Shown: one piece after another, positions 26,368-34,877 of the stretch
Layout: each line of letters begins with the position of its first letter
How positions within the stretch are numbered: the first letter of the stretch is position 1
Origin: an uncultured Alphaproteobacteria bacterium
GTDB lineage: Bacteria > Pseudomonadota > Alphaproteobacteria > HIMB59 > GCA-002718135
Assembly (NCBI GenBank): GCA_902623545.1
Contig: CACNUI010000013.1
Location: 1 to 39,833, forward strand
Direction: 5' to 3'
Length of the DNA stretch: 39,833 nucleotides
Program-made: the position numbers and the translations under genes
The notes under the pieces: model-generated
The model's input: only the letters and a program-made list of their open reading frames with translations
Database searches by the model: none
What the model was told of the DNA's origin: nothing

Positions 26368-26892
26368 ATGCATATGGATAAAAAAAATAATAAGTCCAAA
26401 AGAGCTTTTATTCCACAGAAAATTGGAGATACTGTTAAGAAAATAAATAGAAAATTTACCTCAAAATTTGGGCAAATTGAGTTTATAATTCACTCAAATT
26501 GGGAAAAAATTGTAGGTGAATATTTTTTAGAATTTTCAGAGCCAAAACAAATTTCTAGTATACCTCATCATCAAAGTGAAGTTGGAGAAACAATTTATAA
26601 AAATTATTTAAATGTTAGTGTAGCACCTGCTGCAGCACTAGAATTCCAACATTTTAAAGATATTATAATTGAAAAAATAAATAGTTATTTTGGATATAAA
26701 GCAATTATAGACTTGAGAATTGTCCAAAATTACATACCTAAGTATAAGTCAATTAAAAAAAACCACAATGGCAATATAATGGTAAGTAAAAATGATTTAA
26801 AAAACCTAAAAAACAAGGTTGATAAAATGACAAATAGCGATTTGAAACAATCTCTTGTTGACTTAGGTATTAATATAACAAAAGGATCTTAA
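26368..26892 (+). CDS. dciA: DciA/DUF721-family protein (predicted replicative helicase loader/operator)
   Basis: In bacteria without DnaC/DnaI, DciA proteins interact with DnaB helicase at replication start. The DUF721 pattern is visible: SNWEKIVGEYFLEFSEPKQI, then LNVSVAPAAALEFQHFKDIIIEKINSYFGY and DLRIVQ. The ATG at 26368 (174 aa) is preferred, or ATG 26374. The longer frame from 26314 would run back into mutY and begin with unrelated residues. A basic N-terminus and a Lys-rich C-terminal tail follow the base composition and could bind DNA. A 3-bp gap separates it from the dsbA-like gene. Confidence 0.82.
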   Translation: MHMDKKNNKSKRAFIPQKIGDTVKKINRKFTSKFGQIEFIIHSNWEKIVGEYFLEFSEPKQISSIPHHQSEVGETIYKNYLNVSVAPAAALEFQHFKDIIIEKINSYFGYKAIIDLRIVQNYIPKYKSIKKNHNGNIMVSKNDLKNLKNKVDKMTNSDLKQSLVDLGINITKGS

Positions 26893-26895
26893 TAA

Positions 26896-27507
26896 ATGAG
26901 ATATACATTTATATTTACATTAATATTTTTTATTTCGGTTAATATTAACTTAAAAGCTGCTGATCACTCAATTTTAAAAGTCACCGAAGAAGATTTTTTC
27001 TTGGGAAGTGAAAGTGCACCAGTTACAATAATAGCTTATGAATCTATGTCATGTAGTCATTGTGCAGATTTTCATAATAATACACTGGGTGATCTAAAGA
27101 CTGAATATATTGATACGGGAAAGGTTAGGTTTGTCTTTAGGGATTTTCCATTCAATTACCCTGCTTTAGCAGGAAGTATGGTTATGCATTGTGTTCCAGA
27201 TGAAGTTAGATATGACTACATGAATGCGCTGTATAAACTGCAGAAAAACTGGATAAAAAGAGAACACTCTGAAACAAGATCTGAATTGTACAAGATTATG
27301 CAAAGTGGTGGCATGAAACAAGATGAATTCGATTCCTGTTTAAGTGATATTAATTTAGAAAATGATATTCTTGAAGGTGTCATGAATGCACAAAAGGAGT
27401 TCAATATACGCTCAACACCTTCGTTTATTGTTAATGGAATGTTATATTCAGGGAACAAAGATATAAAAGAGTTTAGACAAATCATCGAGAAAATATTATC
27501 ACAATAA
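26896..27507 (+). CDS. DsbA-like periplasmic thiol:disulfide oxidoreductase
   Basis: A 203-aa exported thioredoxin-fold protein (DSBA/thioredoxin_4 type) expected to form or isomerise disulfides in periplasmic proteins. A signal peptide covers ~1-21. The active site is C53-S-H-C56 in YESMSCSHCADFH, and the cis-Pro loop is RSTPSFIVNG near the C-terminus. An inserted helical domain between them contains two more cysteines (C in VMHCVP and in DSCLSD). It resembles the BdbD/DsbA-like proteins found beside smc in alphaproteobacteria. The partner oxidase is not in the window. Confidence 0.9.
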   Translation: MRYTFIFTLIFFISVNINLKAADHSILKVTEEDFFLGSESAPVTIIAYESMSCSHCADFHNNTLGDLKTEYIDTGKVRFVFRDFPFNYPALAGSMVMHCVPDEVRYDYMNALYKLQKNWIKREHSETRSELYKIMQSGGMKQDEFDSCLSDINLENDILEGVMNAQKEFNIRSTPSFIVNGMLYSGNKDIKEFRQIIEKILSQ

Positions 27508-27510
27508 TTA

Positions 27511-30156
27511 ATGATTAATTTTAGGACTCTTAAAGTCAAGGGCTTTAAGTCTTTTGTAGAGCCAATAGAAATACAAATAGAAAAAGGACTTACAGGTATT
27601 GTGGGCCCAAATGGATGCGGGAAGTCAAATCTAGTTGAGGCATTTAGGTTTGTTATGGGTGAGTTATCTCCTAAGCAAATGCGAGGAAGTGAACTTGATG
27701 ATGTTATTTTTAATGGAACTGATGATAGACCTGCATGGGATATAGCAGAGGTTACAATTAATTTAGATAATAAAGAGCGAAAAGCTCCAAGCATATTTAA
27801 TGAAAGTGATGCAATAGAGGTAACCAGAAGAATTTGGCGTGGCGAAGGTTCAGAATACAGAGTTAATGGAAAAGAAGTTAGGTTAAAAGATGTTCAGTTG
27901 CTATTTGCAGATGCTGCAACAGGTGCTCGATCAACATCAATGGTTAGCCAAGGAAGAGTTAGTGCGATTATATCTGCAAAACCTGAACAAAGGCGTACAT
28001 TACTAGAGGAAGCGGCAGGAATAACTGGATTACATTCTCGTAGACATGAAGCTGAACTTAGACTTAATGCAACAGAAAATAATCTAGAGAGAGTTAAAGA
28101 TGTGCTAAAGGCTCAAGATGAACAATTAACAATTTTAAAAAAACAATCAAAACAAGCTGAAAGATACAAATATATCCAAAAAGATATAACTAAAGCAAGA
28201 GCTCGTTTGTTCTATAAAAAATGGATTGATGAAAAAGAAAAACTAAAAAAAACAGATGAAAAAATACAAGTAGAAAATGAACTTGTAAATAATCAAACTC
28301 AAATAGTAGCAAAACTAAATGTAGAATATGAAAAAGTTCAAGAAGCTTTACCAAATCTTAGACAAGATGAAAATAAAGTATCATCTGAACTTCAAAAATA
28401 CTCAATTAATTTAGAAAATCAGGAAAAAGAGATTGAAAGAGCAAATATTGCTGTTGATGAAATTAAAGTTCGAATAGAACAAATAAAGAATGATATCGAC
28501 AGAGAAAAATTTTTATATGACGATGCAAATGAAAATTTAGATAGAGTAAGAGAGGAGAAGTCAGTTTTATTAAAACAACAAGGAGATCTTTTTTTGCAAC
28601 CAGAAGATCAAAGAAATGATGAAATATCTTCGAGTAACAAGAATAATAATCCAATTATTGATTATATTGACTTTGAGGACGGTCTTGAACAAGCAATTGC
28701 TGCGGTTTTTTCTGACGAATTAATAGCGTCTATTGATGAAGAACAAACAAGTTTTTGGAGAAAATTAAATAGTGAGGAATCAAATTTTGAACCTCAAATC
28801 ACTAAATTTTCATCAATCATATCAGCTCCAGATAATTTAAAAAAGAAACTAGAATTTATAGGTTTGGTCGAAAATAAAGAAAATATTTTAAACATTCAGA
28901 ACAATTTAAAACCAGGTCAAGTATTAGTCAGTAAGATGGGTGAAATTTGGAGATGGGACGGATATGTTTCTAAAGGAAAGCAAAACAACTCTACTCGCGC
29001 AATATTAGATCAATTAAAAAATAGAAGGATTAAACAGCTAAGCAATGAAGAAAGACAATGGGATGATATTTCTAAAAAAGCCAATCAAAGAATGGAAGAA
29101 TTAAGAAAGAGAGAAAAGACTTTAGAATTAGATTTGTCTAATCTTAAATCCGTGCCCGATGATGTTTCAAATCAAAAATTACAAATACAAAATAAAATAG
29201 AAGAAAATAAAAAAAATTATGAAAAAATAGCCAATGAACTGAGACAAACTGAACAGAATTCAAATGAAATAAATAAAAAATTAAAATTAGAAGAAATTAA
29301 GCTCAATGAGTTTAGAGAAGAACGAATTAGGACTGAAGGGCAAATTAATACAATTAATGAAGCAGTAAAATTACTATCAACACAAGTTAAGGAAAGATTA
29401 AATGTAGAATTAGATAATTTATATAGTGTTGGAGAAATTGATGCTAATAAATTACTTGGCAATACTGATGAATTAGAAAAAAAATTAGAGAGATTAATTG
29501 CAGAACAAGAACGATTGGGTGGTGTAAATCTTTTAGCTGAACAAGAGGCAAAAGAACTGGAAGAAAAAGTCAACTCAATCAAGAAAGATCAAAGTGATTT
29601 ATTGAGTGCGATTAGCAAACTTAGAGAAGCAATTGACTCTTTAAATACTGAAGGAAGACAAAGATTACTGGCCGCTTATGGAATAGTAAATGAGAACTTT
29701 CAAAAACTATTTACTCGTTTATTTGGAGGAGGAAAGGCTTATTTAAAATTTACTGATGAGACTGACCCCCTTCAGGCGGGTTTAGAAATTTTTGCAAGTC
29801 CACCAGGTAAAAAATTGCAAAACTTAAATTTATTATCAGGTGGTGAACAAGCGCTAACTGCTCTTTCTCTATTATTTGCCGTATTTTTATCAAATCCAGC
29901 ACCTATTTGTGTTTTAGATGAGGTTGATGCTCCATTAGACGATACAAATGTTGATAGATTTTGTTCATTAGTTGAAGAAATCGCAAAAACATCATCAACT
30001 AAGTTTTTAGTCATAACCCATCACAGAATGACCATGGCAAGAGTAAACAGATTATTTGGTGTTACGATGCCAGAAAAAGGTATATCTCAACTTGTTTCAG
30101 TAGATTTAGAAAAAGCTATTCAGATTAAAGAACCAGATTCAAAAAATGAATTATAA
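27511..30156 (+). CDS. smc: Chromosome segregation ATPase SMC, shortened coiled-coil form
   Basis: Chromosome condensation and loop-extruding ATPase. At 881 aa it is ~250-300 residues shorter than usual bacterial SMC (~1150-1190). Head motifs are complete: Walker A GPNGCGKSN (32-40), a Q-loop-region SQGRVSAII, the ABC signature LSGGEQA (775-781) and Walker B ICVLDE (799-804). A hinge-like globular region lies around ~355-490, including KPGQVLVSKMGEIWRWDGYV. The flanking coiled coils are only about 190-230 residues each, so the shortening affects the arms. The frame is continuous, so this is not a broken gene. The 3' end overlaps atpI by 11 bp. scpA/scpB are not present here. Confidence 0.94.
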   Translation: MINFRTLKVKGFKSFVEPIEIQIEKGLTGIVGPNGCGKSNLVEAFRFVMGELSPKQMRGSELDDVIFNGTDDRPAWDIAEVTINLDNKERKAPSIFNESDAIEVTRRIWRGEGSEYRVNGKEVRLKDVQLLFADAATGARSTSMVSQGRVSAIISAKPEQRRTLLEEAAGITGLHSRRHEAELRLNATENNLERVKDVLKAQDEQLTILKKQSKQAERYKYIQKDITKARARLFYKKWIDEKEKLKKTDEKIQVENELVNNQTQIVAKLNVEYEKVQEALPNLRQDENKVSSELQKYSINLENQEKEIERANIAVDEIKVRIEQIKNDIDREKFLYDDANENLDRVREEKSVLLKQQGDLFLQPEDQRNDEISSSNKNNNPIIDYIDFEDGLEQAIAAVFSDELIASIDEEQTSFWRKLNSEESNFEPQITKFSSIISAPDNLKKKLEFIGLVENKENILNIQNNLKPGQVLVSKMGEIWRWDGYVSKGKQNNSTRAILDQLKNRRIKQLSNEERQWDDISKKANQRMEELRKREKTLELDLSNLKSVPDDVSNQKLQIQNKIEENKKNYEKIANELRQTEQNSNEINKKLKLEEIKLNEFREERIRTEGQINTINEAVKLLSTQVKERLNVELDNLYSVGEIDANKLLGNTDELEKKLERLIAEQERLGGVNLLAEQEAKELEEKVNSIKKDQSDLLSAISKLREAIDSLNTEGRQRLLAAYGIVNENFQKLFTRLFGGGKAYLKFTDETDPLQAGLEIFASPPGKKLQNLNLLSGGEQALTALSLLFAVFLSNPAPICVLDEVDAPLDDTNVDRFCSLVEEIAKTSSTKFLVITHHRMTMARVNRLFGVTMPEKGISQLVSVDLEKAIQIKEPDSKNEL

Positions 30157-30433
30157 AAATAAGAATCTAGAAAAATTAAGTAAAAAATTAGAAGATTTGG
30201 ATATTCAAAATGAAAATACTGGTAAAATTAAAAAGGAAAGAGGTGCAAGTTTTGGATTTAAAATTAGTACTGAAATAATTGCAGCACTTGTTGTAGGTGT
30301 TGGAATAGGGCTTATTGTGGATAATTATTTTAATACTAAACCATTTGGATTAATTATTTTCTTCATATTTGGCGCATTAGCTGGATTTTTAAACGTTTAT
30401 CGTGTAATGCGTCGCATTGAAAAACAAAGATAA
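30146..30433 (+). CDS. atpI: ATP synthase protein I (AtpI/AtpZ family)
   Basis: A small 95-aa inner-membrane protein that aids c-ring assembly of FoF1-ATP synthase in other bacteria. A charged N-terminal ~35 residues is followed by two transmembrane segments (IIAALVVGVGIGLIVDNYF and FGLIIFFIFGALAGFLNVY) joined by a short loop, and a basic end RRIEKQR. It starts inside the last codons of smc and precedes atpB by 21 bp, so the Fo operon may be transcribed with smc. Confidence 0.9.
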   Translation: MNYKNKNLEKLSKKLEDLDIQNENTGKIKKERGASFGFKISTEIIAALVVGVGIGLIVDNYFNTKPFGLIIFFIFGALAGFLNVYRVMRRIEKQR

Positions 30434-30454
30434 TTTAATTACTCAAGATTTAAT

Positions 30455-31189
30455 ATGGCAGCAAAAGACAGTCCGTTAAAACAATTTGAAATAGATCCGA
30501 TTTCAAATATTGAACTGGGCGGATATAACATATCTTTTACAAACTCTTCATTAGCGATGCTAATTACTGTCCTTGTAATTACTATATTTTTAACAATTAC
30601 TGTAAATACACGTTCTATTATCCCATCAAGGATGCAGCTAATTTCAGAGCTTATGTATAATTTTATAGCACAACTACTTTCTGATACAGTAGGTGATAAC
30701 GGAAAAAAATATTTTCCTTTTGTTTTTTCATTATTTATGTTTGTTCTTATTGGAAACATGGTTGGAATGATACCATATCAGTTTACTTTCACTAGTCATA
30801 TTATTGTAACCTTTGCCTTAGCAACAGTTGTTTTCGTTGGTGTTACTATTCTAGGTTTTGTTAATCATGGAATAAAATTTTTTTCTTTTTTCTATATTCC
30901 TGGTGTTCCCTTTTACATGCATCCATTATTAATCCCTATTGAAGTTATATCATATTTATCTCGTCCTATAAGCTTATCAGTTAGGCTGTTTGCTAATATG
31001 CTTGCAGGACATACTTTACTTAAAGTATTTGCAGGGTTTGTTGTCTCTATGCCATTTTTTACTGGAGTGTTTCCATTAGCGTTTATAGTGGCCTTAACAG
31101 GATTGGAAATTTTAATTGCGTTTTTGCAAGCATATGTGTTTGCAATACTTACATGTTTATATATTAATGATGCTTATCATTTACATTAA
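30455..31189 (+). CDS. atpB: FoF1 ATP synthase subunit a
   Basis: Proton-channel stator subunit of Fo. It has 244 aa with five or six hydrophobic helices. The conserved essential Arg lies in SYLSRPISLSVRLFANMLAGH, and the following helix LIAFLQAYVFAILTCLYINDAYH is the family's C-terminal signature. The N-terminal SPLKQFEIDPISNIELGGYNISFTNSS is typical of alphaproteobacterial subunit a. Followed after 18 bp by atpE. Confidence 0.96.
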   Translation: MAAKDSPLKQFEIDPISNIELGGYNISFTNSSLAMLITVLVITIFLTITVNTRSIIPSRMQLISELMYNFIAQLLSDTVGDNGKKYFPFVFSLFMFVLIGNMVGMIPYQFTFTSHIIVTFALATVVFVGVTILGFVNHGIKFFSFFYIPGVPFYMHPLLIPIEVISYLSRPISLSVRLFANMLAGHTLLKVFAGFVVSMPFFTGVFPLAFIVALTGLEILIAFLQAYVFAILTCLYINDAYHLH

Positions 31190-31197
31190 TTTAAAAT

Positions 31198-31203
31198 AGG
31201 AGG
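31198..31203 (+). promoter_or_regulatory. Strong Shine-Dalgarno site for atpE
   Basis: AGGAGG lies 4 bases before the atpE ATG. It is the best anti-SD match I saw in a window where most genes have weak or no SD. This fits the need to make many c subunits per ATP synthase relative to a and b. Confidence 0.8.
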
Positions 31204-31207
31204 ACTT

Positions 31208-31432
31208 ATGGAAATTGAAGCAGCAAAAGTTATCGGAGCAGGTTTAGCCGTTATCGGCGTAATTGGGTCTGGTATTGGCATAGGCAATATTTTCTCATCA
31301 TTTATTCAAGCAGTTGGAAGAAATCCAGCAGCAAGAGGTGAGGTTTTTACTATGACAATGTTAGGTTTTGCTCTAGTTGAAGCAATAGCGCTCTTTGCAC
31401 TTGTTATTGCACTTGTAATATTATTTGGTTAA
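31208..31432 (+). CDS. atpE: FoF1 ATP synthase subunit c
   Basis: A 74-aa membrane hairpin forming the rotor ring. Helix 1 is glycine-rich (GAGLAVIGVIGSGIGIG), the polar loop RNPAAR contacts F1, and helix 2 carries the ion-binding E58 in FALVEAIALFALV. The residues after the Glu are Ala-Ile rather than Ser/Thr, which argues for a proton-driven rather than a Na+-driven ring. A strong AGGAGG site precedes the ATG. It is followed by b' after 14 bp. Confidence 0.97.
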   Translation: MEIEAAKVIGAGLAVIGVIGSGIGIGNIFSSFIQAVGRNPAARGEVFTMTMLGFALVEAIALFALVIALVILFG

Positions 31433-31446
31433 TTTTTGAGTAGTTA

Positions 31447-31938
31447 ATGCCTCAATTGAACCCTGAGTTTTTTGTATCACAACTCTTTTGGCTAGTCGTA
31501 TTTTTTTCTTTTTTGTTTGTCTTTTTATGGAGGGTTTCACTGCCTAGAATTGCAACTGTACTAGAAAAAAGGCAAAACAAAATTGATGAAAATCTATCTA
31601 ATGCTAAAAAACTTCAAGAGGAGGCAAAAGAAATTGAAGTAAATATTAATGAAAAAATAAAAATTGCAAAAAAAGAAACAGATGATCAAATAAAAAAAAT
31701 AATAACTTCACTAGAAAACGAGGTTTCATCACAGTTATCAATTCTTGATAGAGATTTAGAAGAAAAGATATCCAAATCTGAAAAGGAAATTATTAGTAAT
31801 CGAAATTCACAAATGGAGAACATTAATGATCAAATAACAGACATAACAAAAACAATAGTTTCTAAAATAACTGATATAAATCTATCAGACAGTGATATAA
31901 ATAAAGCCATCAAATCAGGTAAGGAATACTCTAACTAA
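31447..31938 (+). CDS. atpG: FoF1 ATP synthase subunit b'
   Basis: First of two unequal b-type stator subunits, 163 aa. It has one N-terminal membrane helix (FWLVVFFSFLFVFLWRVSLPRI) and a long charged coiled coil. The opening MPQLNPEFFVSQLFWLVVFF and RIATVLEKRQNKIDENL are typical of alphaproteobacterial/cyanobacterial b' (AtpG/AtpF2). Its TAA overlaps the ATG of the next gene by one base (TAATG). The assignment of b' rather than b rests on gene order and N-terminal style. Confidence 0.9.
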   Translation: MPQLNPEFFVSQLFWLVVFFSFLFVFLWRVSLPRIATVLEKRQNKIDENLSNAKKLQEEAKEIEVNINEKIKIAKKETDDQIKKIITSLENEVSSQLSILDRDLEEKISKSEKEIISNRNSQMENINDQITDITKTIVSKITDINLSDSDINKAIKSGKEYSN

Positions 31939-32423
31939 TGTTTTCTGATCCACAATTTTGGGTAGCAGTATCTTTTTTTCTATTTATAGCAGCAATATTT
32001 AATCCTGTTCGAAAAGTACTTACCTCTAATCTAGATACTCAAATAAATGAGATCAAATCAAAAATAGATGATGCTGAAAAATTAAAGATGGATGCTGAAA
32101 GAACTCTCACCGAATTAAAACAGAGACAGCTTGAAGTTGAAAATGAAATAAATAAATTAAAGATTGAATCAGATAAGAAAATTGATGAGCTAAAAAATTT
32201 ATCTTCAAAAAAATTATCTGAGCAAATTGAAAAAAAGAAATTGCTTGCAGATAGTAAAATACAGCAACTAATAAGAGACACTAATATTGGTATTAAAAAC
32301 TATATTACTAACGTAGCAGTGGAAACAGCTGTTACTATTTTACAACAAAACTTAAGTAATGAAAAAAAATCAGAATTGATTGATAAATCAGTTAATGATT
32401 TTGAAAGTATTTTAAAAAATTGA
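31938..32423 (+). CDS. atpF: FoF1 ATP synthase subunit b
   Basis: Second stator subunit, 161 aa. A single N-terminal hydrophobic helix (FWVAVSFFLFIAAIF) is followed by RKVLTSNLDTQINEIKSKIDDAEKLK, then a Lys/Glu-rich coiled coil and a C-terminal VAVETAVTILQQNL segment, which in this family contacts subunit delta. It ends the Fo operon; the F1 genes are elsewhere, the usual alphaproteobacterial split. The next gene is convergent, 3 bp away, with no obvious terminator. Confidence 0.92.
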   Translation: MFSDPQFWVAVSFFLFIAAIFNPVRKVLTSNLDTQINEIKSKIDDAEKLKMDAERTLTELKQRQLEVENEINKLKIESDKKIDELKNLSSKKLSEQIEKKKLLADSKIQQLIRDTNIGIKNYITNVAVETAVTILQQNLSNEKKSELIDKSVNDFESILKN

Positions 32424-32426
32424 ATA

Positions 32427-32924
32427 TTATTGATTAATTTTTATAAAACCAATTGCAAGTGAATTAACAATCTTTTCTTTATCAATACTAATTCTTAATT
32501 TGTCTGTAATTTCTAATATTTGAAAATCTGATTCCATTTTATTAAAATTTAGATCTTTTTGTATTCTAAAATATTGTTTATCTATAATTTGGTCATCCAT
32601 ATCATATAATAAGACAAAGATCGGTAAATTAATAGTTTGATCATTGAGATTGATTGATTCTACTAATAACAATATATCAATAAAATAATTATTTTTTTGT
32701 AAATCAGCAAAACATCCATCCAAAAAGGCATAATTATTTAGTGAAGCATTATAACTATAATTATTTATATTTATATTTTGTTGGTGATCTTGTGAATAAA
32801 AATTATTTTCAGTTGAAAAAAATACTTTAGGACATTTAATATTTACCTTTTCAGCAGACCGATCTAGTACTGTATTACAGCCAATTAGCAAAATAAATGT
32901 AAAAAATAATAAGATTTTTTTCAC
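32427..32924 (-). CDS. Predicted lipoprotein of unknown function
   Basis: A 165-aa protein with a lipoprotein signal peptide: Lys-Lys N-terminus, hydrophobic core and lipobox LLIGC with the lipidated Cys at position 16. The residue after the Cys is Asn, so outer-membrane sorting is plausible. The mature part is Asn/Ile-rich, probably mostly beta, with two further cysteines (IKCPK, DGCFAD). I do not recognise a domain. It is on the minus strand alone between the Fo operon and ispH, from which it diverges by 51 bp. Confidence 0.7.
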   Translation of the reverse strand: MKKILLFFTFILLIGCNTVLDRSAEKVNIKCPKVFFSTENNFYSQDHQQNININNYSYNASLNNYAFLDGCFADLQKNNYFIDILLLVESINLNDQTINLPIFVLLYDMDDQIIDKQYFRIQKDLNFNKMESDFQILEITDKLRISIDKEKIVNSLAIGFIKINQ

Positions 32925-32975
32925 AATTATTGTATTACTATAAAAATATCTATGTTTACAACATTCTAAATAAGT

Positions 32976-33917
32976 ATGAGTAAAAAACTTAATATATATC
33001 TAGCTGGACCAAGAGGATTCTGTGCTGGAGTGGATAGAGCTATAGAAATGGTTAAGGAAGCTCTCAAAAAGTATGGTCAACCGGTCTATGTAAGACATGA
33101 AATAGTACATAACAAATATGTTGTCGAAAATTTAAAATCTGAAGGAGCTATTTTTGTAGAAGAACTAAATGAAATAAAAGATAAAAGCAGACCTGTTATT
33201 TTTTCTGCACATGGGGTGCCTAAAGCAGTACCAGAAGAAGCTTTAAAATTAAATTTACTTTATTTTGACGCAACATGTCCATTAGTTAGTAAAATACACA
33301 AAGAGGTTGAGCACTTTGATAAGAAAGATCTACCAGTTATTTTGATAGGTCATAGAAATCATCCTGAAGTTATTGGTACAATGGGTCAGATAAAAAATGA
33401 GATATATCTTGTTGAAAATGTTGAAGACGTAAAAAATCTACCATTAGATAAAGAAAAAAAGATTGCCTATGTAACTCAAACAACATTATCTGTAGATGAT
33501 ACAAAAGATATTATCAAAGAAATTAAAAACAATTTCATAAATGTTATAGAACCAAAAAAAAATGATATATGCTATGCTACTACTAATAGACAAGAAGCTG
33601 TTAAAAAAATTGCTAGTAATTGTGATTATTTTTTAGTCATTGGTGCAAGTAACTCATCTAACTCTTTGCGCCTAGTAGAAGTTGCTAAAAATTATGGTTC
33701 TAAAAAAGCTATTCTTGTTGAAGATGTTGATTCAATAAATCTTAATATATTTGAGAACATTGAAAATATTGGCATAACAGCAAGTGCATCATCTCCTGAA
33801 ATATTGGTTAAAAAATTATTAGATAAATTAAAAAATAATTTTGATTTAAATATTAATGAAGCACATTATCAAAAAGAAAATATTTATTTTAAAGTACCAG
33901 ATTCACTTAAAAATTAA
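32976..33917 (+). CDS. ispH: 4-Hydroxy-3-methylbut-2-enyl diphosphate reductase
   Basis: Last step of the MEP isoprenoid pathway: HMBPP to IPP/DMAPP, with an iron-sulfur cluster. The 313-aa protein shows C16 in AGPRGFCAGVDRA, C101 in DATCPLV and C199 in NDICYATTNRQEA as cluster ligands. Catalytic region residues include VRHEIVHN (His41/His45), SAHG (His79) and the E131 of NHPEV. The start ATG 32976 is 51 bp from the divergent lipoprotein gene. It begins a tight run with thrB and rnhA, an arrangement conserved in many alphaproteobacteria. Confidence 0.96.
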   Translation: MSKKLNIYLAGPRGFCAGVDRAIEMVKEALKKYGQPVYVRHEIVHNKYVVENLKSEGAIFVEELNEIKDKSRPVIFSAHGVPKAVPEEALKLNLLYFDATCPLVSKIHKEVEHFDKKDLPVILIGHRNHPEVIGTMGQIKNEIYLVENVEDVKNLPLDKEKKIAYVTQTTLSVDDTKDIIKEIKNNFINVIEPKKNDICYATTNRQEAVKKIASNCDYFLVIGASNSSNSLRLVEVAKNYGSKKAILVEDVDSINLNIFENIENIGITASASSPEILVKKLLDKLKNNFDLNINEAHYQKENIYFKVPDSLKN

Positions 33918-33920
33918 ATT

Positions 33921-34877
33921 ATGGCGGTTTTTACAAAATTAGAAAAAAGTGAAATAGAGGAATTTTTAATTTCTTATGATATTGGTAAATTGGAAGAATT
34001 TAATGAAATTGTTGAAGGTATAGAAAACACTAATTATAAATTAATTTGTGATGGCAATCCCTATATTCTTACTATTTTTGAAAAAAGAGTAGATGAAAAA
34101 GATTTACCATTCTTTATGGACTTAAAATTGTATTTGAATGGAAAAAATTTTAAGTGCCCAAAACCAATAATAAATAAATCTAACAGTATTATAAATAATT
34201 TAAAAGATAAAAAAGCTGTTATTGTTTCATTTATCAATGGAACAAAAATTGAGTTGCCAGATACTAAAGATTGTTTAGAAATTGGAAAGACAGTAGGCGA
34301 ATTACATAATATATCTTTAGGTTTTAATGAAAAAAAAGAAAATACTCTAAATTTATTGGCATTAAAAAATATTTTTTATAAGTGTTTAAATTCTAACTAC
34401 ATAGAATTTAAAGAATTATTAAGTGAAATTAATAGTGAGATAAATTTTATAGAAAATTCATGGCCTGAAGATTTACCATCAGGATTAATTCATGCTGATT
34501 TATTTAAAGATAATGTTTTTTTTGAAAATGGTAAAATTTCAGGAATAATTGATTTTTATTTTTCTTGCTACCATTTTTTTCTATACGACATAGCGATTAT
34601 AACAAATGATTGGTGCTTCAAAGATAATGGAAAAGAATTTCTTAACAAACATTTTGATTCTCTAATTGCAGGGTATAGTTTATCAAGAAAATTAAATAAT
34701 TATGAAATTAATTCATTCAATATAATTTTAAGAATGGCAACAATAAGAATTCTAATAACTAGATTACACGATTATATTTTTCATCCAAATGATGCTATAG
34801 TTGTTAAAAAAGATCCTTTTGAATATTACAATATCTTAAAATGGCACCAAAAAAATAAAATCAATCCAACTATATGA
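33921..34877 (+). CDS. thrB: Homoserine kinase, ThrB type II (aminoglycoside phosphotransferase fold)
   Basis: Phosphorylates homoserine for threonine synthesis. The 318-aa protein is of the APH/choline-kinase-like ThrB family used by alphaproteobacteria rather than the GHMP family. Visible are FLISYDIGKLEEFNEIVEGIENTNYKL at the N-terminus, the catalytic loop HADLFKDNVFF, and GIIDFYFSCYHFFLYDIAI (metal-binding Asp of the DFG-like motif). It begins 3 bp after ispH and overlaps rnhA by 4 bp (ATGA). Confidence 0.93.
   Translation: MAVFTKLEKSEIEEFLISYDIGKLEEFNEIVEGIENTNYKLICDGNPYILTIFEKRVDEKDLPFFMDLKLYLNGKNFKCPKPIINKSNSIINNLKDKKAVIVSFINGTKIELPDTKDCLEIGKTVGELHNISLGFNEKKENTLNLLALKNIFYKCLNSNYIEFKELLSEINSEINFIENSWPEDLPSGLIHADLFKDNVFFENGKISGIIDFYFSCYHFFLYDIAIITNDWCFKDNGKEFLNKHFDSLIAGYSLSRKLNNYEINSFNIILRMATIRILITRLHDYIFHPNDAIVVKKDPFEYYNILKWHQKNKINPTI

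Noticed and set aside
27216..27794. 192-codon open frame antisense to the dsbA-like/smc junction
   Set aside because: It covers two well-supported genes on the other strand, has no family motifs and a Ser/Leu-rich composition typical of reverse-strand shadows.
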